A stretch of 64,000 nucleotides of DNA. Source: Hirsutella rhossiliensis. Taxonomy: Eukaryota; Ascomycota; Sordariomycetes; Hypocreales; Ophiocordycipitaceae. The position numbers were made by a program, and so were the translations under genes. The notes below the pieces were generated by a model. That model worked only from the letters and a program-made list of their open reading frames with translations. It did no database searches and was not told where the DNA came from. Of this stretch, positions 32,152 through 44,290 are shown piece by piece. The stretch lies in the NCBI RefSeq assembly GCF_020360975.1, contig NW_025408682.1, positions 1,346,501-1,410,500 on the forward strand, given 5' to 3'. The stretch's first letter is position 1, and each line of letters opens with the position of its first letter.

Positions 32152-33333
32152 ATGCTCAACTCCCGCCGCGCCCTGGCTGCGGCCGCCACCCTGCTCGCCC
32201 TCTTCTTCTTCGTCTCCCGAAGCCATGAGACGCCCTCGATCCTCACGTCTCAGCGCGCCCACACGCCCGCAAAGCCCGGCTCCGCCGCCGCCGCCGCTGT
32301 CGCCGGACACGCCGTCCACACGTGGTCCGCCGGCCGCGCCGCTCCCCAGAAGCCTATGATGGACATGTCGCGCCTGTCGACGTACAACAAGCTCGCCTAC
32401 GCCTTCCCCTACGACGTCGAGGCAAAGTTCCCCGCCTACATCTGGCAGACGTGGAAGACGACGCCCGTCGACGAGAGCTTCCAGTTCCGCGAGCAAGAGT
32501 CGTCGTGGACCGAGCAGCACCCGGGCTTCATACACGAGGTCATCTCCGACGACGTGGCCAAGAGCCTCCTCGGCCTCCTCTACGCCTCGGTCCCCGAGGT
32601 CCTCGAGGCCTACCACGCCCTCCCCCTGCCCGTCCTCAAGGCCGACTTCTTCCGCTACCTCATCCTCCTTGCCCGCGGCGGCATCTACTCCGACATTGAC
32701 ACCTACGCCATCAGGAGTGCCATCGACTGGATCCCCGCCGAGATCCCCCGCGAGACCATTGGCCTCGTCATCGGCATCGAGGCCGACCCCGACCGCCCCG
32801 ACTGGGCCCAGTGGTACAGCCGCCGCATCCAGTTTTGCCAGTGGACCATCCAGAGCAAGCCCGGCCACCCGGTCCTGCGCGACGTCGTCAGCCGCATCAC
32901 CAACCACACCCTGACCCTGAAGCGCTCCGGCGAACTGGCCGGCATGGTCGGCAAAAACGTCATCGAGTTTACCGGGCCCGCCGTCTGGACAGACACCATC
33001 ATGGCCTACTTCAACGACGACCGCTACTTTGACATGAAGGACAGCACGGGCCTCATTGACTGGCACAACTTTACCGGCATCGACGCGAGCACCCGCATCG
33101 GCGACGTCGTCGTCCTGCCCATTACCAGCTTTTCGCCCGGCGTCGACCAGATGGGTGCCAAGGACTACGAGGACCCCATGGCTTTTGTCAAGCACGACTT
33201 CGAGGGTGAGTTTGGTGTTTCCCCCCCTTGCCCAGTACTTGTAGGTGTCCTGACCCGGCGTATAGGCACATGGAAGCCGGAAAGCGAGAGGCACATTGGC
33301 GAGCAAAAACCCGAGGCAACCAAATCGCCGTGA
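32152..33333 (+). CDS. OCH1: OCH1-like alpha-1,6-mannosyltransferase (GT32)
   Basis: Two exons, 32152-33205 and 33266-33333, giving 373 residues. The 60-bp intron (GTGAGT donor, CTGAC branch, TATAG acceptor) is stop-free and joins HDFEG to TWKPESERHIGE, the expected family C-terminus. Type II membrane protein: a short cytosolic MLNSRR, then the anchor ALAAAATLLALFFFVS, a Ala-rich stem, and a lumenal GT32 domain. Motifs: FPAYIWQTWKT (residues about 91-101), LKADFFRYLILLARGGIYSD with the DxD metal site DID directly after, and GPAVWTDTI. It should add or extend the alpha-1,6-mannose outer chain of N-glycans in the Golgi. OCH1 and HOC1 cannot be separated with certainty here. Confidence 0.9.
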   Translation: MLNSRRALAAAATLLALFFFVSRSHETPSILTSQRAHTPAKPGSAAAAAVAGHAVHTWSAGRAAPQKPMMDMSRLSTYNKLAYAFPYDVEAKFPAYIWQTWKTTPVDESFQFREQESSWTEQHPGFIHEVISDDVAKSLLGLLYASVPEVLEAYHALPLPVLKADFFRYLILLARGGIYSDIDTYAIRSAIDWIPAEIPRETIGLVIGIEADPDRPDWAQWYSRRIQFCQWTIQSKPGHPVLRDVVSRITNHTLTLKRSGELAGMVGKNVIEFTGPAVWTDTIMAYFNDDRYFDMKDSTGLIDWHNFTGIDASTRIGDVVVLPITSFSPGVDQMGAKDYEDPMAFVKHDFEGEFGVSPPCPVLVGVLTRRIGTWKPESERHIGEQKPEATKSP

Positions 33334-34869
33334 TGCCGTGCGCGACGCAACGGCACGACCATGACTTTATGCCCAGGCACGGCACCCTAGCTGCCGATCC
33401 GTCCCGTGGCGTCGAGCGCCCCGCTCACGACCTCGGGACGCCTCCCGACTCGAGCCGTCTCTCTCCTCTCGGCCTCGCAGGCGCTGGGGACGAACGGGTG
33501 GTCGGCAGCCGTCGTTGGGACTGCCGTGTCACGATATTATTTCCGCCATTTTACATGGCTTGCATACCTCACCCCAGTCGTGGAAGCAATGCTCCTCGAC
33601 CTTTCCGAGTGACGTGCGCCGTGGGGTCGCACTGGCAAAGGCAGCCGGGTCACGGATGGATAGATGGCCGTGTCTATGGACTAGATTTGTGGTGGGGGTG
33701 TTTTTTCTTCTCTTTTCCATTTTGTTTCTCATGATTGTTTTACCACATCGTTCTAGGGCATGGAAGCACAAGACGACTATATGCATGGCCAGCGACTCGA
33801 TAGAGATGTCCGCGGCACCGGCGCGCGTGATTTTTTTTTTCAGGGGCGGTACGAGTAGAAGGGAAAGGGGGGAAAGTGGTATCCGTACTCGGTATGAGGA
33901 TCGACGATGTTTGATAGGCACGCGCGTGTTGATTCGGCCTGCAGCGATGGGAGCGAACTGCCAAGCTGCGGGTGCGGGTGGAGAATCAAAGGGAGGTCTC
34001 TCGACCTGGGGCCAATGTCAAGCCATGGAAGCACCGCATTTGTCCTCACGAATGCTCGTCGGTGGAGACGAGTCAGTGGCCGGCTGGGTGTTACGGAGTG
34101 CTTTCACCCTGGTCCTAGCAATCACACACCGAGAGTCGGCTGAAGGAGCAGCGGAGGCGGGCACGGAAGCGCGGAGCCAAGCTCTTTTCCCACGCGTGTC
34201 CTCGGGCTTTGGTCTGGGGTGTTGTGCGACGTTGCTTTCGTAGGTACTGTAATTACGTGTACAGTATGTGCGTATGCGCTGGCATTGGCCCGGAGCAACG
34301 GGCTGAGGAGACAGACGCCTGTATTCTTTGAAAGATAACAAACAGAGCGTCGCATACGGTATTCGCCCCTTTGCTGGCGCCGTTGTCCAACCTTCCAATC
34401 GGAGCGGTGCGGCGGCTGCATCTGGCTTGCTGCAAGGTACTCAATGCCCTGGTGGGCCGTCGAGGCAGCGCCCACGGAGAACATGCCCCGTTCTGGTAGA
34501 TGATAACTTAACACAGTGACCTCTCCGGGCTTGGCGATATGCACATACAGTACATACGACTTCTGCAGTGCTGCGGCACGGGGACCACGCCATCGTCACC
34601 TCGAGCGTGACGCAAAGGTAGCCCGATACGTACAGTACAGCTAAGCCGCGCCCCTCATCCTCCTCCCCCCGCACCCCCCGTCCCCCAGTTCTTCCCCCAC
34701 AGTTCGCTATAGCTTCACTTTTTGCTTCCCCCGCGCGCTGATACGCGTCTCCTGTGAAGAGAAACTCAACCCCCCCCCCCCCCCCCCCCAAGCGACGTTT
34801 ATTTTCCGCCCTTGGCTTTGATACGCGGGCTGGCTGGTTGGTTGGCCGGGATAGATAGGTAGGCGGGGG
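33334..34869. other. Intergenic stretch with a poly-C tract
   Basis: No gene recognised. It includes a T10 run near 33830 and a C run of about 20 at 34770-34791. The last part is the promoter of the acyl-CoA synthetase. Confidence 0.5.
34770..34791. repeat. Poly-C homopolymer of about 20 bases
   Basis: Uninterrupted C run about 80 bp upstream of the acyl-CoA synthetase ATG. Its length is likely polymorphic or prone to sequencing error. Confidence 0.85.
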
Positions 34870-37078
34870 ATGCGGCTCCCGACAACATGTCCCCGCGGCG
34901 GCGCGGGGCGCGTGCTGCTGCTGCGCGGCGGCGCGGCGTGCGGACGACGGCGGGCGGTGTCGTCGGCGGCGGCTGGTGCCGAGAGATTGAGTATTCGCTG
35001 GGGGCCGGGTGAGGTATGTCGTGCGTCTCTGAGCTGGCCCTGTCTGCGGCGTCGGGGTGCCGGGCGTGCAGGACATCTAAGCCAACGTCCCATCTCCCCC
35101 CCTCACCCACCGTGCACAAACTACACGATAGCCTCACCTCAAACACCCCACCCCGCTAACCACTAAACCTCCCCACCAGCCGCCGCTCTACACCGGCACC
35201 ATCGCGGACCACTTCGCCGCCACGGTCGCGCAGCACGGCGACCGCCCCGCCGTCATCGCGCGGGCGCCGCGCGGCGAGGACCAAGGCGACGCGGAGACGA
35301 CGCTGACGTACCACGGGCTCGACGTCGCCTCCAACCGCCTGGCCGCGTCGCTCGCATCGCTCGGCGTCGCCGCCGGCGAGCGCGTGGCCGTCTCCCTCGG
35401 CAACGCGCCCGAGTTCGCCACCCTCACCTACGCCCTCTACAAGCTCGGCGCCGTCCTCGTGCCCCTCAACCCGGCCCTGTCGCCCGCCCAGGTCGTCGCC
35501 GCCCTGCGCCACCTCGACGCCCGTGTCCTCGTCGTTGCCGCCGTCGCCGACCTGGCGTATAAGCCGGCGCGCGGTCGGTGTAATCGCCCTCTCGTCGCTG
35601 CTGTCACGGCGGCCGGCGAGGGGGGTGGCGATGGGGGGGGGTTGGGCGGGGAGAGGGTGCGCAGCGAGGCGGTCCCGTCGCTTCGTCATGTCGTCGTCGT
35701 TGATAACCGTGCCCTTCATCGCGGCCACGACCCCGGCGCGTCGTCCAGCGACGACCGCTGGCGCATCCACGACAGCCGCGGCGCCCTCGTCTCCTACGAC
35801 GCGCTCCTCGGCCAGGGCTCCGCCGGGGCCGTGGTCCCCTCGCGGCCGCTGTCGCCGTCGGACACCATCAACATCCAGTTCACGTCCGGGACCACGTCGA
35901 CGCCCAAGGCGGCCATGCTGACGCACACGTCCATCCTCAACAACGGCGCCCTCATCGCCGGGCGCATGGGCCTCGACGCCGCGGACCGCATCGTCGTGCC
36001 GCCGCCGCTCTTCCACTGCTTCGGCTCCGTCCTCGGCTACATGGCCACGGCCTCGGCCGGCGCCGCCATCCTGTTCCCCAGCCCGGCCTTTGACCCCGTC
36101 GCCACGCTGCGCATGTGCGTCGACCACGCCGCCACGGGCCTCTACGGCGTCACCACCATGCTCGTCGCCGTCCTCGACGCCCTCGACCGCCCGGGCGTCC
36201 TCGACCACCGCCGCCGCAGCCGCACCCCCCTCGCCGCTCACCTCCGCAAGGGCATCGTCGCCGGCAGCAGCGTGCCCGAGTCGCTCATGCGCGACATCTA
36301 CCGCCGCCTCGGCCTCGCCGACGCCGTCATCTGCTACGGCATGACCGAGACCAGCCCCGTCAGCTGCATGACGACGCCCTCCGACCCGCCGGCCAAGCGC
36401 ACCTCGTCCGTCGGCCGCCCCATGCCCCACACCGCCGTCAAGATCGTCTCCCCCACCGACCGCTCCGTCATCCAGCCCCTCAACACCCGCGGCGAGCTCG
36501 CCGCCGCCGGCTACCTCGTCATGGAGGGCTACTACGGCGACCCGGCCCGCACCGCCGCCGTCCGCGTGCGCGAGCCCGACCCGGACGGCGGGTCCACCGT
36601 CTGGATGTACTCGGGCGACGAGGCCGTCATGGACGACGACGGCTACGTCTCCATCACCGGCCGCATCAAGGACCTCATCATCCGCGGCGGCGAGAACATC
36701 CACCCGCTCGACATTGAAAACTGCCTCTTCCAGCTGCCCGGCGTCCAGGAAGCCAGCGTCCTCGGCCTCCCGGACGACCGCCTCGGCGAGTCCGTCGCCG
36801 TCTTCATCATCCCTGCCCGCGGCTGGGCGACGTCCGACCAAGGCGGCGCCCACGACATCGGCAAAGACGCCGACACTCGCCCGTCGGATGACGGCAGCCC
36901 CAGCCAAGGGACGCTGACCAAGGACCGCGTCCGCGACTGGGTGCGCTCCCACCTGTCGAGCCACCTGGTGCCCAAGCACGTCTTCTGGGCAAGCGAGTTC
37001 CCAAAGACGGCGAGCGGCAAGATTCAAAAGTTTAAACTGCGCGACACGGCCACCGAGGCGTTGAAGGCCGAGGGCTGA
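34870..37078 (+). CDS. Acyl-CoA synthetase (ACSF2-type), probably mitochondrial
   Basis: Two exons, 34870-35013 and 35180-37078, giving 680 residues. The 166-bp intron (GTATGT donor, CCACCAG acceptor) joins LSIRWGPGE to PPLYTGTIADHF. It activates a carboxylic acid with ATP to the adenylate and then the CoA thioester. The N-terminal 45 residues are Arg/Ala-rich without acids, as in a mitochondrial presequence. Motifs: FTSGTTSTPKAAML (P-loop; usual TGxPKG reads TSTPKA), YGMTETSP, YSGDEAVMDDDGYVSITGRIKDLI, GGENIHPLDIEN, and FPKTASGKIQKFKLR with the catalytic Lys. A Gly-rich insert at about residues 175-195 is unusual in length. The chain length of the substrate is not readable. Confidence 0.9.
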
Positions 37079-37811
37079 CGAGGCCCACGCACGTGAACTA
37101 CTACATGGACACAAACATTGGCATATGCATACTGTCTGACTAGCTACTGTATGTACAAAGCACGAGTATTCGTACAAAGGACGGGCATTCGTATAATTCT
37201 CAGCACACACTGTCTGTCGTGTCTGCGCATATCCTGGTCATGCATACAACCCGCGGCAAGCCCGTTTCCGACGTGCATGGGCGGCAAGCCAGCCAGCCTC
37301 CGTCGCTGCGTGAAAAAACGCACGTCTGTTTCAGCCATTTCAAACTCGGGCCTCCTCCAGCCTGTGCACAATAGTCCTCGTCCAAGCATGGTGTCGGCTC
37401 GCGCCCAGGCCGTGGCTATATTCTGCCGAGTACGGAGTAGTAGTAAAGGAGAAGAAACATCAAGAACCCCAGATCATTTCATGAGTAAGCTGCTTCTCAG
37501 CCAAGGCAACAAGCCAATCGTCCGATCGTCTAGTAAGAAGGGGGGACATCGCCTGCGCAAGAAAGAAGCCCTCCTCCGCCCAGAAGGGCCTATCCGATGC
37601 CCCCGAGCGCGCTGCCAGGCCCGAAAATTCCAGTTCTCAGGTACCATTCAAGGCACGGCCAAACAACCCCAGGATGAGTCCAGACAATCAAAGGGAGCAA
37701 ACAGAAAAAGAGCACACCCAAGCAGCGCTCGACGGGGGGCGGCGCAACAGAAGAGCCAGAGAACGCAGCGCAAGGGCCAAGCACGCAATTCGCGCAACTG
37801 CCCGTTCGCCC
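37079..37811. other. 3' intergenic between acyl-CoA synthetase and ceramide synthase
   Basis: Convergent gene ends. A long open frame crosses here on the plus strand (from 37118) but has no domain and overlaps the ceramide synthase tail. Confidence 0.5.
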
Positions 37812-39642
37812 TCACTCGACTTGCTTCTCGCATCCGATGCGCCCGAGCAACTCCTTTCGATCGCTGTGCCCCGGCAGGCTCACCCCCGAGCTGTTGGCCT
37901 GACGCTTAACCCCGGTCCGGCGCTCCCAGCCCTTGAGGTCCAGCGCCTCGACGCCAACCTCCTCCTCGAGCGGCTGTGCTTCCTCGTAGACAAACTCGTC
38001 GTCCACTTCCTCCTCCTCGTCCTCCTCCTCCTCGCCCTCGTCGTCGCTCCGCGTGTCCTCGGCACCGTCTCCGCGAATGACCTTGATGGCCACGCGGACA
38101 ATCATGGTGAACCAGATGATGGTGATGAGCTGCAGCAAAAGGAGCGGAGTGAGAAAAGCCCACTTCACGGTGTGGTTGAAGCAGACGCGGCCGGTCGGGC
38201 TGAGGAACGGTTCGATGAGGTAGTACAGGCCCGGTGGAGCGTCCTCGGGCCCGACGAGGTTGGAATTCGGACCACTGTAGCACCCTAGCGAGATGATGTT
38301 CGGCGCATGTGCGTACACGGACCAGCACACCAACACGTAAAAGACGTGGCGGGCCACGAACCACGACAACATAAAGACGCCAAAAGCGACGTCACAAAGG
38401 GTGTTGTAGCCGGTGTACTTGAGACACTTGGCGACCTGCGGTTTGACGGTCAGCATGCACGCCATTGCCGGCTCGCCATGAATCCCATGGCGCCTCGACC
38501 GGGCGAGCTTACGGGGAAGAATAGATCCACAACGTCCATGATGACGAGGATATAGTTGCCGATGCGGGTGAAGCTGTAGCAGTAGCATGAGGAGATGAGG
38601 GCCGTGGTGATAATGTGGTGGCTAAACATTTGCCAGTGGTCCTTGCGCCGGTCCTCGATGTTAATGACGATGATCTGTTGCAGCCAAAAGGCCCACTGCG
38701 CCAGGATGTAACCCTTGGTCAGGCCGTTTATCTCTCTGTCGGGCCAGTCGGTCCAAAACTCCCTCATGTTGAGGAAGTAGGGCGAAGTGCAATAGATGTA
38801 CTAGATTGCCCGTGTCAGCACCGACCTCGGAAGCTGCGCAGCACAAAGCAGAGGCGCCATACCATGCCGAGGGTCCAAAAGACGCTGTAGTAAAGCAGCA
38901 GCCAGGCCTGCTCGCTGAAGCGAGTCAAGATCTTACGCTTGGCGACGCCCTGGAGTCTGGCGAAGGGTGCCAAGACGTATTCCATGGTGCCGGCGCGCAG
39001 GCCGGTGAAGAGAACGATGCAAAAGGTGAGGAAGTAGGCGTCGTCGAAGCCGATGCCATATTTTTCCGTTTCTTGGTTGTAGTAGGCGAGGTGGAAGAAC
39101 TTGCGCGTGTGTGTCCTTGCTTTAGGGATGAAGCCGTGGGCTAGGAATAGAAGAGCGAGGAGGTTAAAGGAGAGGCCTGTTGGGCGAGAAGCGCAAGGTC
39201 AGCGTTTGCGGGAGACGCGTTGGAGGAGCAAGGGGTAGAGAGAGCATAAGGCCACCTCGCGCATCGATCTCTCCTTTGTCGACCCGGGCGTCCAAGGCCG
39301 GGAGACACGAATTGTCGAAGCAACATGGCATCATGTTCTCGGCCAAGAAGTTCCCATGGCTTGGCTGCCTCGGAAGACGAAGAGGACGGTGGAGGGGACA
39401 AGAGACGGACCTATTTGGTTCTCCACAAACCAGCGCGCCAGGTGCCTCCAGGTGCCGTCGTCCTTGCGCTTGAGTCTCCGGACGAGGACGACATTGCTGC
39501 CGGAAGTCTGCATGTACAAGGGGCCGTTCATGTTTGGGTTGCTGGAGCCCGTCTTGAGCTGCAATCGCGCAGCAGACTTGGCGGCGCCGACAGCGGCCCT
39601 GTCCATGGGGGGCGACGAGTCGCGGTGGTCCGAGTCGCTCAT
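37812..39642 (-). CDS. LAG1: Ceramide synthase (TLC/Lag1 domain)
   Basis: Four exons, complement of 37812-38435, 38513-38800, 38863-39176 and 39411-39642, giving 485 residues. Introns are 77, 62 and 234 bp; the 234-bp one has an unusual GTCCGT donor. It acylates sphingoid bases with acyl-CoA in the ER membrane. The N-terminus MSDSDHRDSS leads to WRHLARWFVENQ, then TM1 LSFNLLALLFLAH. The Lag1 motif region reads DRRKDHWQMFSHHIITTALI with the catalytic His pair, followed by SFTRIGNYILVIMDVVDLFFP. The family signature YYSVFWTLGMYIYCTSPYF is split by intron 2. The C-terminal tail is strongly acidic (EEEEDEEEEVDDE), as in fungal members, where such tails can be phosphoregulated. LAC1/BAR1 paralogue identity is not resolved. 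Confidence 0.94.
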
Positions 39643-42258
39643 GGTTCGGTCGGATTCGGCGGCGGCGGCGAGTGAGAGGGGAGAGAAAGAGGAGAGAAAG
39701 AGGAGAGCTGGAATTGGGCGGTTGAACCTCTGCTTCTGCCTCGTTCCGCCACGGCGAGGGTTTCTCGTAGGAGGAGGAATAGAGGAAACGGGAGGTTGGC
39801 GAATGCTTTGTACCGAGTACGTCGAGAGGGTACGGGAGACCAGGAGGTACGGATAGGGCTTTGGCGGTGGACGCCGACGGGGGGGCCTGTGGCGGGGGTC
39901 CGCGCCTTCTGGTTGGCGGAGAGCGGGGAGGTCGGTTAAAAAACCAAAAAAAAAAAAAGTGACAGCTACTGCCACCTGTGTCGTTTGAGTCCGGAGACGA
40001 GGTACGGGGTACACGTAGTCGGTACCTTGGGGGAGGTGACGGACGAAGCCAACGTGAAACTGCGAATGGAGGGGACGAAAAGGGCGCTGCACCGCGGCGA
40101 TGGGCGAGAGTCGGAGCAAAAAGAGTCGACTCTCCCCAGAGAGGCGACGACGGACGAGAAGAAGATGTCGGTGTACATGGTGAGGTTTTGTGTGTCTGCA
40201 TGTGTCTTGGATGGTGGCTTTGCACATGCAGCAAGTATCTTTTTGCACTCATACAGTGCCCAAAGCGACTTTTGCTTGTCGCCGGTGTACCGTGCGCAAA
40301 CTGTGCAAGTGCCTTTAAGCTGGTGGAGAAGATTTGAGACAGATCACCACCAGAGACACGTTGGCAAGTTGGGTTCCGACTAGGTACAGTAGGTAGTGGG
40401 TACCTATCTAGCTGGAGTACAAAGACTGCTAAAGAAGCCGCAAACTTAACTAACCTGTCAACGGCCTCTCACTCAAAGCTGCACGAGAAGAAGGCGCGCG
40501 TGGAAGAAACCAAGGTCCGCCGCGGCCATTAACGACGATTTGGCCGAGAAAGGGGGAGGCGAACACCGAGGTTGAGTTGCATCTGAGCCTGCAGTACGAA
40601 ACACACAGTCGCCTTGCTTTGTGCATCAGGCAATGAAAGAGCGGCGGTGAAAAAGATACAGCCATGCATCCGTATGTACGTGGGCGGCGTCAACACGCAT
40701 GTACAGAACCAAGTATTTTGAACTTAAGTCCCCCAATCGCTCGCTGTGCCGTGATTTGGGATGCTTTTCTGCCCATTCATCCATCCAGGTACTGTATACT
40801 TGGCCGAGCCCGGCACTGTCGAGTGCCGCTCTCCACAGCAGCTGCTGTAAGTCAGCGCACCCAAACTCCGGCACACCCCATCTACGGCATCATTTATTAC
40901 AGTGCTGACCTGAAGGTACTTGATACCCACCTTGCAGATACCAAAAAGTCTATCTCGCCTTGGAATGTGAGCCCCGCTCAAGGCAGCTGATGAAAAAAGA
41001 CAAGACCAGACAGCACGGGACTGAAAAGCGACCATGCCTAAGCCCGTCTCTGACAAGTGTCAAAAAGGGCCTTCGACAGCTTCGAGAACCCCGAGAAGGG
41101 TCCCCTTTTTCCAAGACATTTCTCGTCGTCTCTGCGTGACGCGCTAACCAGTCTTCAGCATGCGGGAAGCCGTTGTAATAGTACGGATCTATTCGTAGGC
41201 CCCTATTCTGGACCATCTCCAGTCTTCCACAAAGCCGTCCCGACCAGCATAGAACTGTCTGCCCAAACGGCTGCCAGATCCGGAACCATTTCAACCTCCC
41301 TTCCTTTCCGCAAACGAAAAGAGTACCTACCTCTACTGTGCATACTGTAGTGTACTGTAGCTACGACCCAGTCCCGTCGTTCCACCAAAGCAACGCTTCA
41401 GGGCCTTCATTTCCCGCCAGATGCAACACGCTCGCTGCCAGGTACAACACAACGGCAGCGCCCACTTGGTGGCATTTGGCCTGGGCGGGCTGGGCTATTC
41501 AATCGGATCACTCGCCGACAAGCAACCCAGCAATCGACATGCGTCCATTCGTGCTGCTGTCTGCAGTCCGTCGTCACCCCTTTGCACGTCACCCACCCTA
41601 GCTGGCCGTGATTTCAGGAACTTGTGTGATGCCTTGCCCCTGGCCGAGTTCCCCAATTCATCTGGACGTGCTGTTTTCTACTGTACTGTGCTGTACTGTA
41701 CGTATTCTGTGCCCAGCAAGTCTTCTTCGCCGCCACGCACTCCCATCGACGGAACCACAAAACCTGTGTGCAAACAGACATTCGGCATGCTTCAAAGCCT
41801 TCTTTACGTATCTACCTATGATATTTTGACTGTTATGCAACGCATCAAGACTACGCCGTAGATTGACGGACCTCACCTTTCCCTCAATTCATTGTCAAAG
41901 TATCGTCAATTCGCATCACCACCGCAGGCTCCAGCTACCCTAGAGCAAGGCAGTTGGCGAAAATTTGACGCCACATTGGCCACTAACCAATGTTCAGCAC
42001 CGCCACACTCCATAGTACCTACACCAGGCACCAGCCCCGCAGACCTCGCTCTCACCTGACTGTCTGCCCTTTATCGAATCATCATCCATCAACTTTTATT
42101 CGTCATCGCCTCTCCCTCCCTCTCCCACTTCCACCCACCACCATCCACCCCATCAACGACGCAACGACACTCCCGCATACCGTACAGAACCCCCTCCTCC
42201 CCCTCCCTCCCCCTCATCGCGCAAACGCATCGCACACGCACACGCACACACGCGCGCC
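39643..42258. other. 2.6-kb divergent intergenic region
   Basis: Lies between ceramide synthase and the BAX-inhibitor gene. Only short unrelated frames are present. There is an A-run at about 39946-39957 and several copies of short GTAC/TACTGTA motifs (41340-41355, 41680-41705). A pyrimidine-rich leader precedes the ATG at 42259. Confidence 0.5.
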
Positions 42259-43313
42259 ATGGCGTCCAACTCCAAGTATCAGCCTGCGCCGCAGCAGGAC
42301 CCGGACGGCTACACCCACGCGCCCCCCGCCTACGCCCACGCCGAACCCTCCGCCTCGGCCCGCGACGAGACCCAGGGCCTGTTTGGCGCCCCGCGCAGCA
42401 GCGAGGATAACCTGCCGGATGACTTCAAGGTGAGCCCCCTTCCATTTACGGGGAGCACTGGAGATCGGCCTGCCGCGAGAGGACATGACAAGGGCAGCCA
42501 TGCCTTGACTTCAACGCCGCTGACACTATACCCTCCAGTTTGGTGGCTCCGTCGCCGAAGCCACCGTCGATATCCGCAACCAGTTCATCCGAAAGGTCTA
42601 CACCATCCTCACCGTCCAGCTGCTCGCCACCGCCGGCGTCAGCGCCCTCACTTTCTTCAGCCACTCCTACAAGATATGGATCCAGAGCCACCCGGCCCTC
42701 GTCTGGGGTTCCGTACGTCCTTCCCCTTCTCCCAGCCTTGCCGGACATGCCCAGAAGCTGCCAAGAGAGGACTTGTCCACGCGCTCAAGATGCGTTGCTA
42801 ATGTGCTATAATGCCTCGCAGCTCTTCGGCTCGCTCATCTTCCTGGGCCTCACCTACTGGAAGCGCAAGTCGTATCCGACCAACCTGCTCTTCCTCTCCC
42901 TCTTCACCGTGGCCGAGGCCTACACGATATCCGTCATTGTCTCCTTCTACAAGACGTCCATTGTCCTCAACGCCGTGATTCTCACGGCCGGCATCTTCAT
43001 CTTTCTCACCGCCTTCGCCTGCCAGACCAAGTACGACTTCACCTCGTGGATGCCCTACCTCTTCGGCGCACTCTGGGGTCTCGTCCTCTTCGGTCTCGTC
43101 TCCATGTTCCTCCCTTACAATTCCACGGCCGAGCTCATCTACGGCGGCCTCGCCGCCCTCATCTTCAGCGCCTACATCCTCGTTGATACCCAGCTCGTCC
43201 TGCGCAAGCACCACGTCGAAGAGGAGATTGCCGCCGCCATCAGCCTCTACCTCGACATCATTAACCTCTTCCTCGCCATTCTGCGCATTCTTAACGGGCA
43301 GTCGAATAACTGA
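42259..43313 (+). CDS. BXI1: BAX inhibitor-1/TMBIM family membrane protein
   Basis: Three exons, 42259-42429, 42539-42712 and 42822-43313, giving 278 residues. Introns are 109 bp each, with GTGAGC and GTACGT donors. A cytosolic Pro/Ala-rich N-terminus (about 55 residues) is followed by FGGSVAEATVDIRNQFIRKVY, the family's entry, and seven hydrophobic segments. The conserved C-terminal part reads ALIFSAYILVDTQLVL then HHVEEEIAAAISLYLDIINLFL. Family members sit in ER, Golgi or vacuolar membranes and affect Ca2+ leak and cell-death or stress sensitivity. The frame is intact and the length usual. Confidence 0.94.
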
Positions 43314-44290
43314 GACTTAAAGAGGTGCGGACATAGGTGGGCGGCGACGAGATGCAGAAGGGCACTGTCCTGGTCTCGTTTCCCCTCCCTGGTGTCCTGT
43401 GAGCGCAAGAGAGTTTGGGCTGTCGGCGGTCACGAGGGGGTATGTTTGCGACGCGAAGCGAGGCGCAGACTGGATTACGCACCTGCCCCGAATCTCCCTC
43501 TCCCTTAACCTTTTCTCTCTGCATTTTGTACTTTACTCCGTCCCTAGATTGAATCGTCAAGTGAAATAGCGTTGACCGCACGACCCAACGCACTGCGCGT
43601 CAGCGCCTGTGCTTCTACGTAAACCTCGCGGCCGCGAGTCTCTCCCGACAGTCTCCCGGGAGTTCTCCAACTCGACGAGGGGCATGGAGGCGCCCAGAGG
43701 GCCAGAGGAGTCACAAGTATTCGATATTTGCATTAAAAGTCCTTGAAAGGCTAAAGGCAAAAGACAAGAACAGAGATAAATAAGCGGCATATCGCAGGGT
43801 AAAGGGCCAGGCAACAAACAAACGAGGTACCAATACAGCTAAACCAGGCATCAGAGCTGAGGCGTGCTGTCGGCAAGGGGTCAGCGTGATGGCCCAACCG
43901 GAAGAGTGTCCTCCGCGACCTCATCTTCATTTTCCCACCCACAGTTGCGTGCCAGAGCCGTTCCCGTGCACAGCCCTGTACCCCCCGTACCGAGACACCA
44001 CCCGCAGCGTCGAGAAAACAGGCCCACCTGCTCCATCGGCTTCCATTCCCGGAGCACCCGCCTTGGACTGTACCATCATCTCGGCCCTCGAATGCTGTGC
44101 AAAGTAGGGCAGCCGAGAGGCAAGGGAACAAAATTCGATTCGAGTGTGCTGCAACCTGGGGAATACTCTCTTTCCGCTCTCCAGTCATGAGGAAGGGAAC
44201 AAGAACCAACGCCGAGAGCAATACATAGACCAACGTCGCGCTTTTTTGGGACACCGCTGAAAGTCCCCATCGTATGTCGTCTGAAATGCA
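43314..44290. other. 3' intergenic between BXI1 and septin
   Basis: Convergent gene ends with about 1 kb between stops. No convincing gene. Confidence 0.5.

Noticed and set aside
32026..33306. 426-codon minus-strand frame over the mannosyltransferase
   Set aside because: Antisense shadow caused by high GC at third positions.
35156..37210. 684-codon minus-strand frame over the acyl-CoA synthetase
   Set aside because: Longest frame in the window but low-complexity and antisense to a gene with all catalytic motifs.
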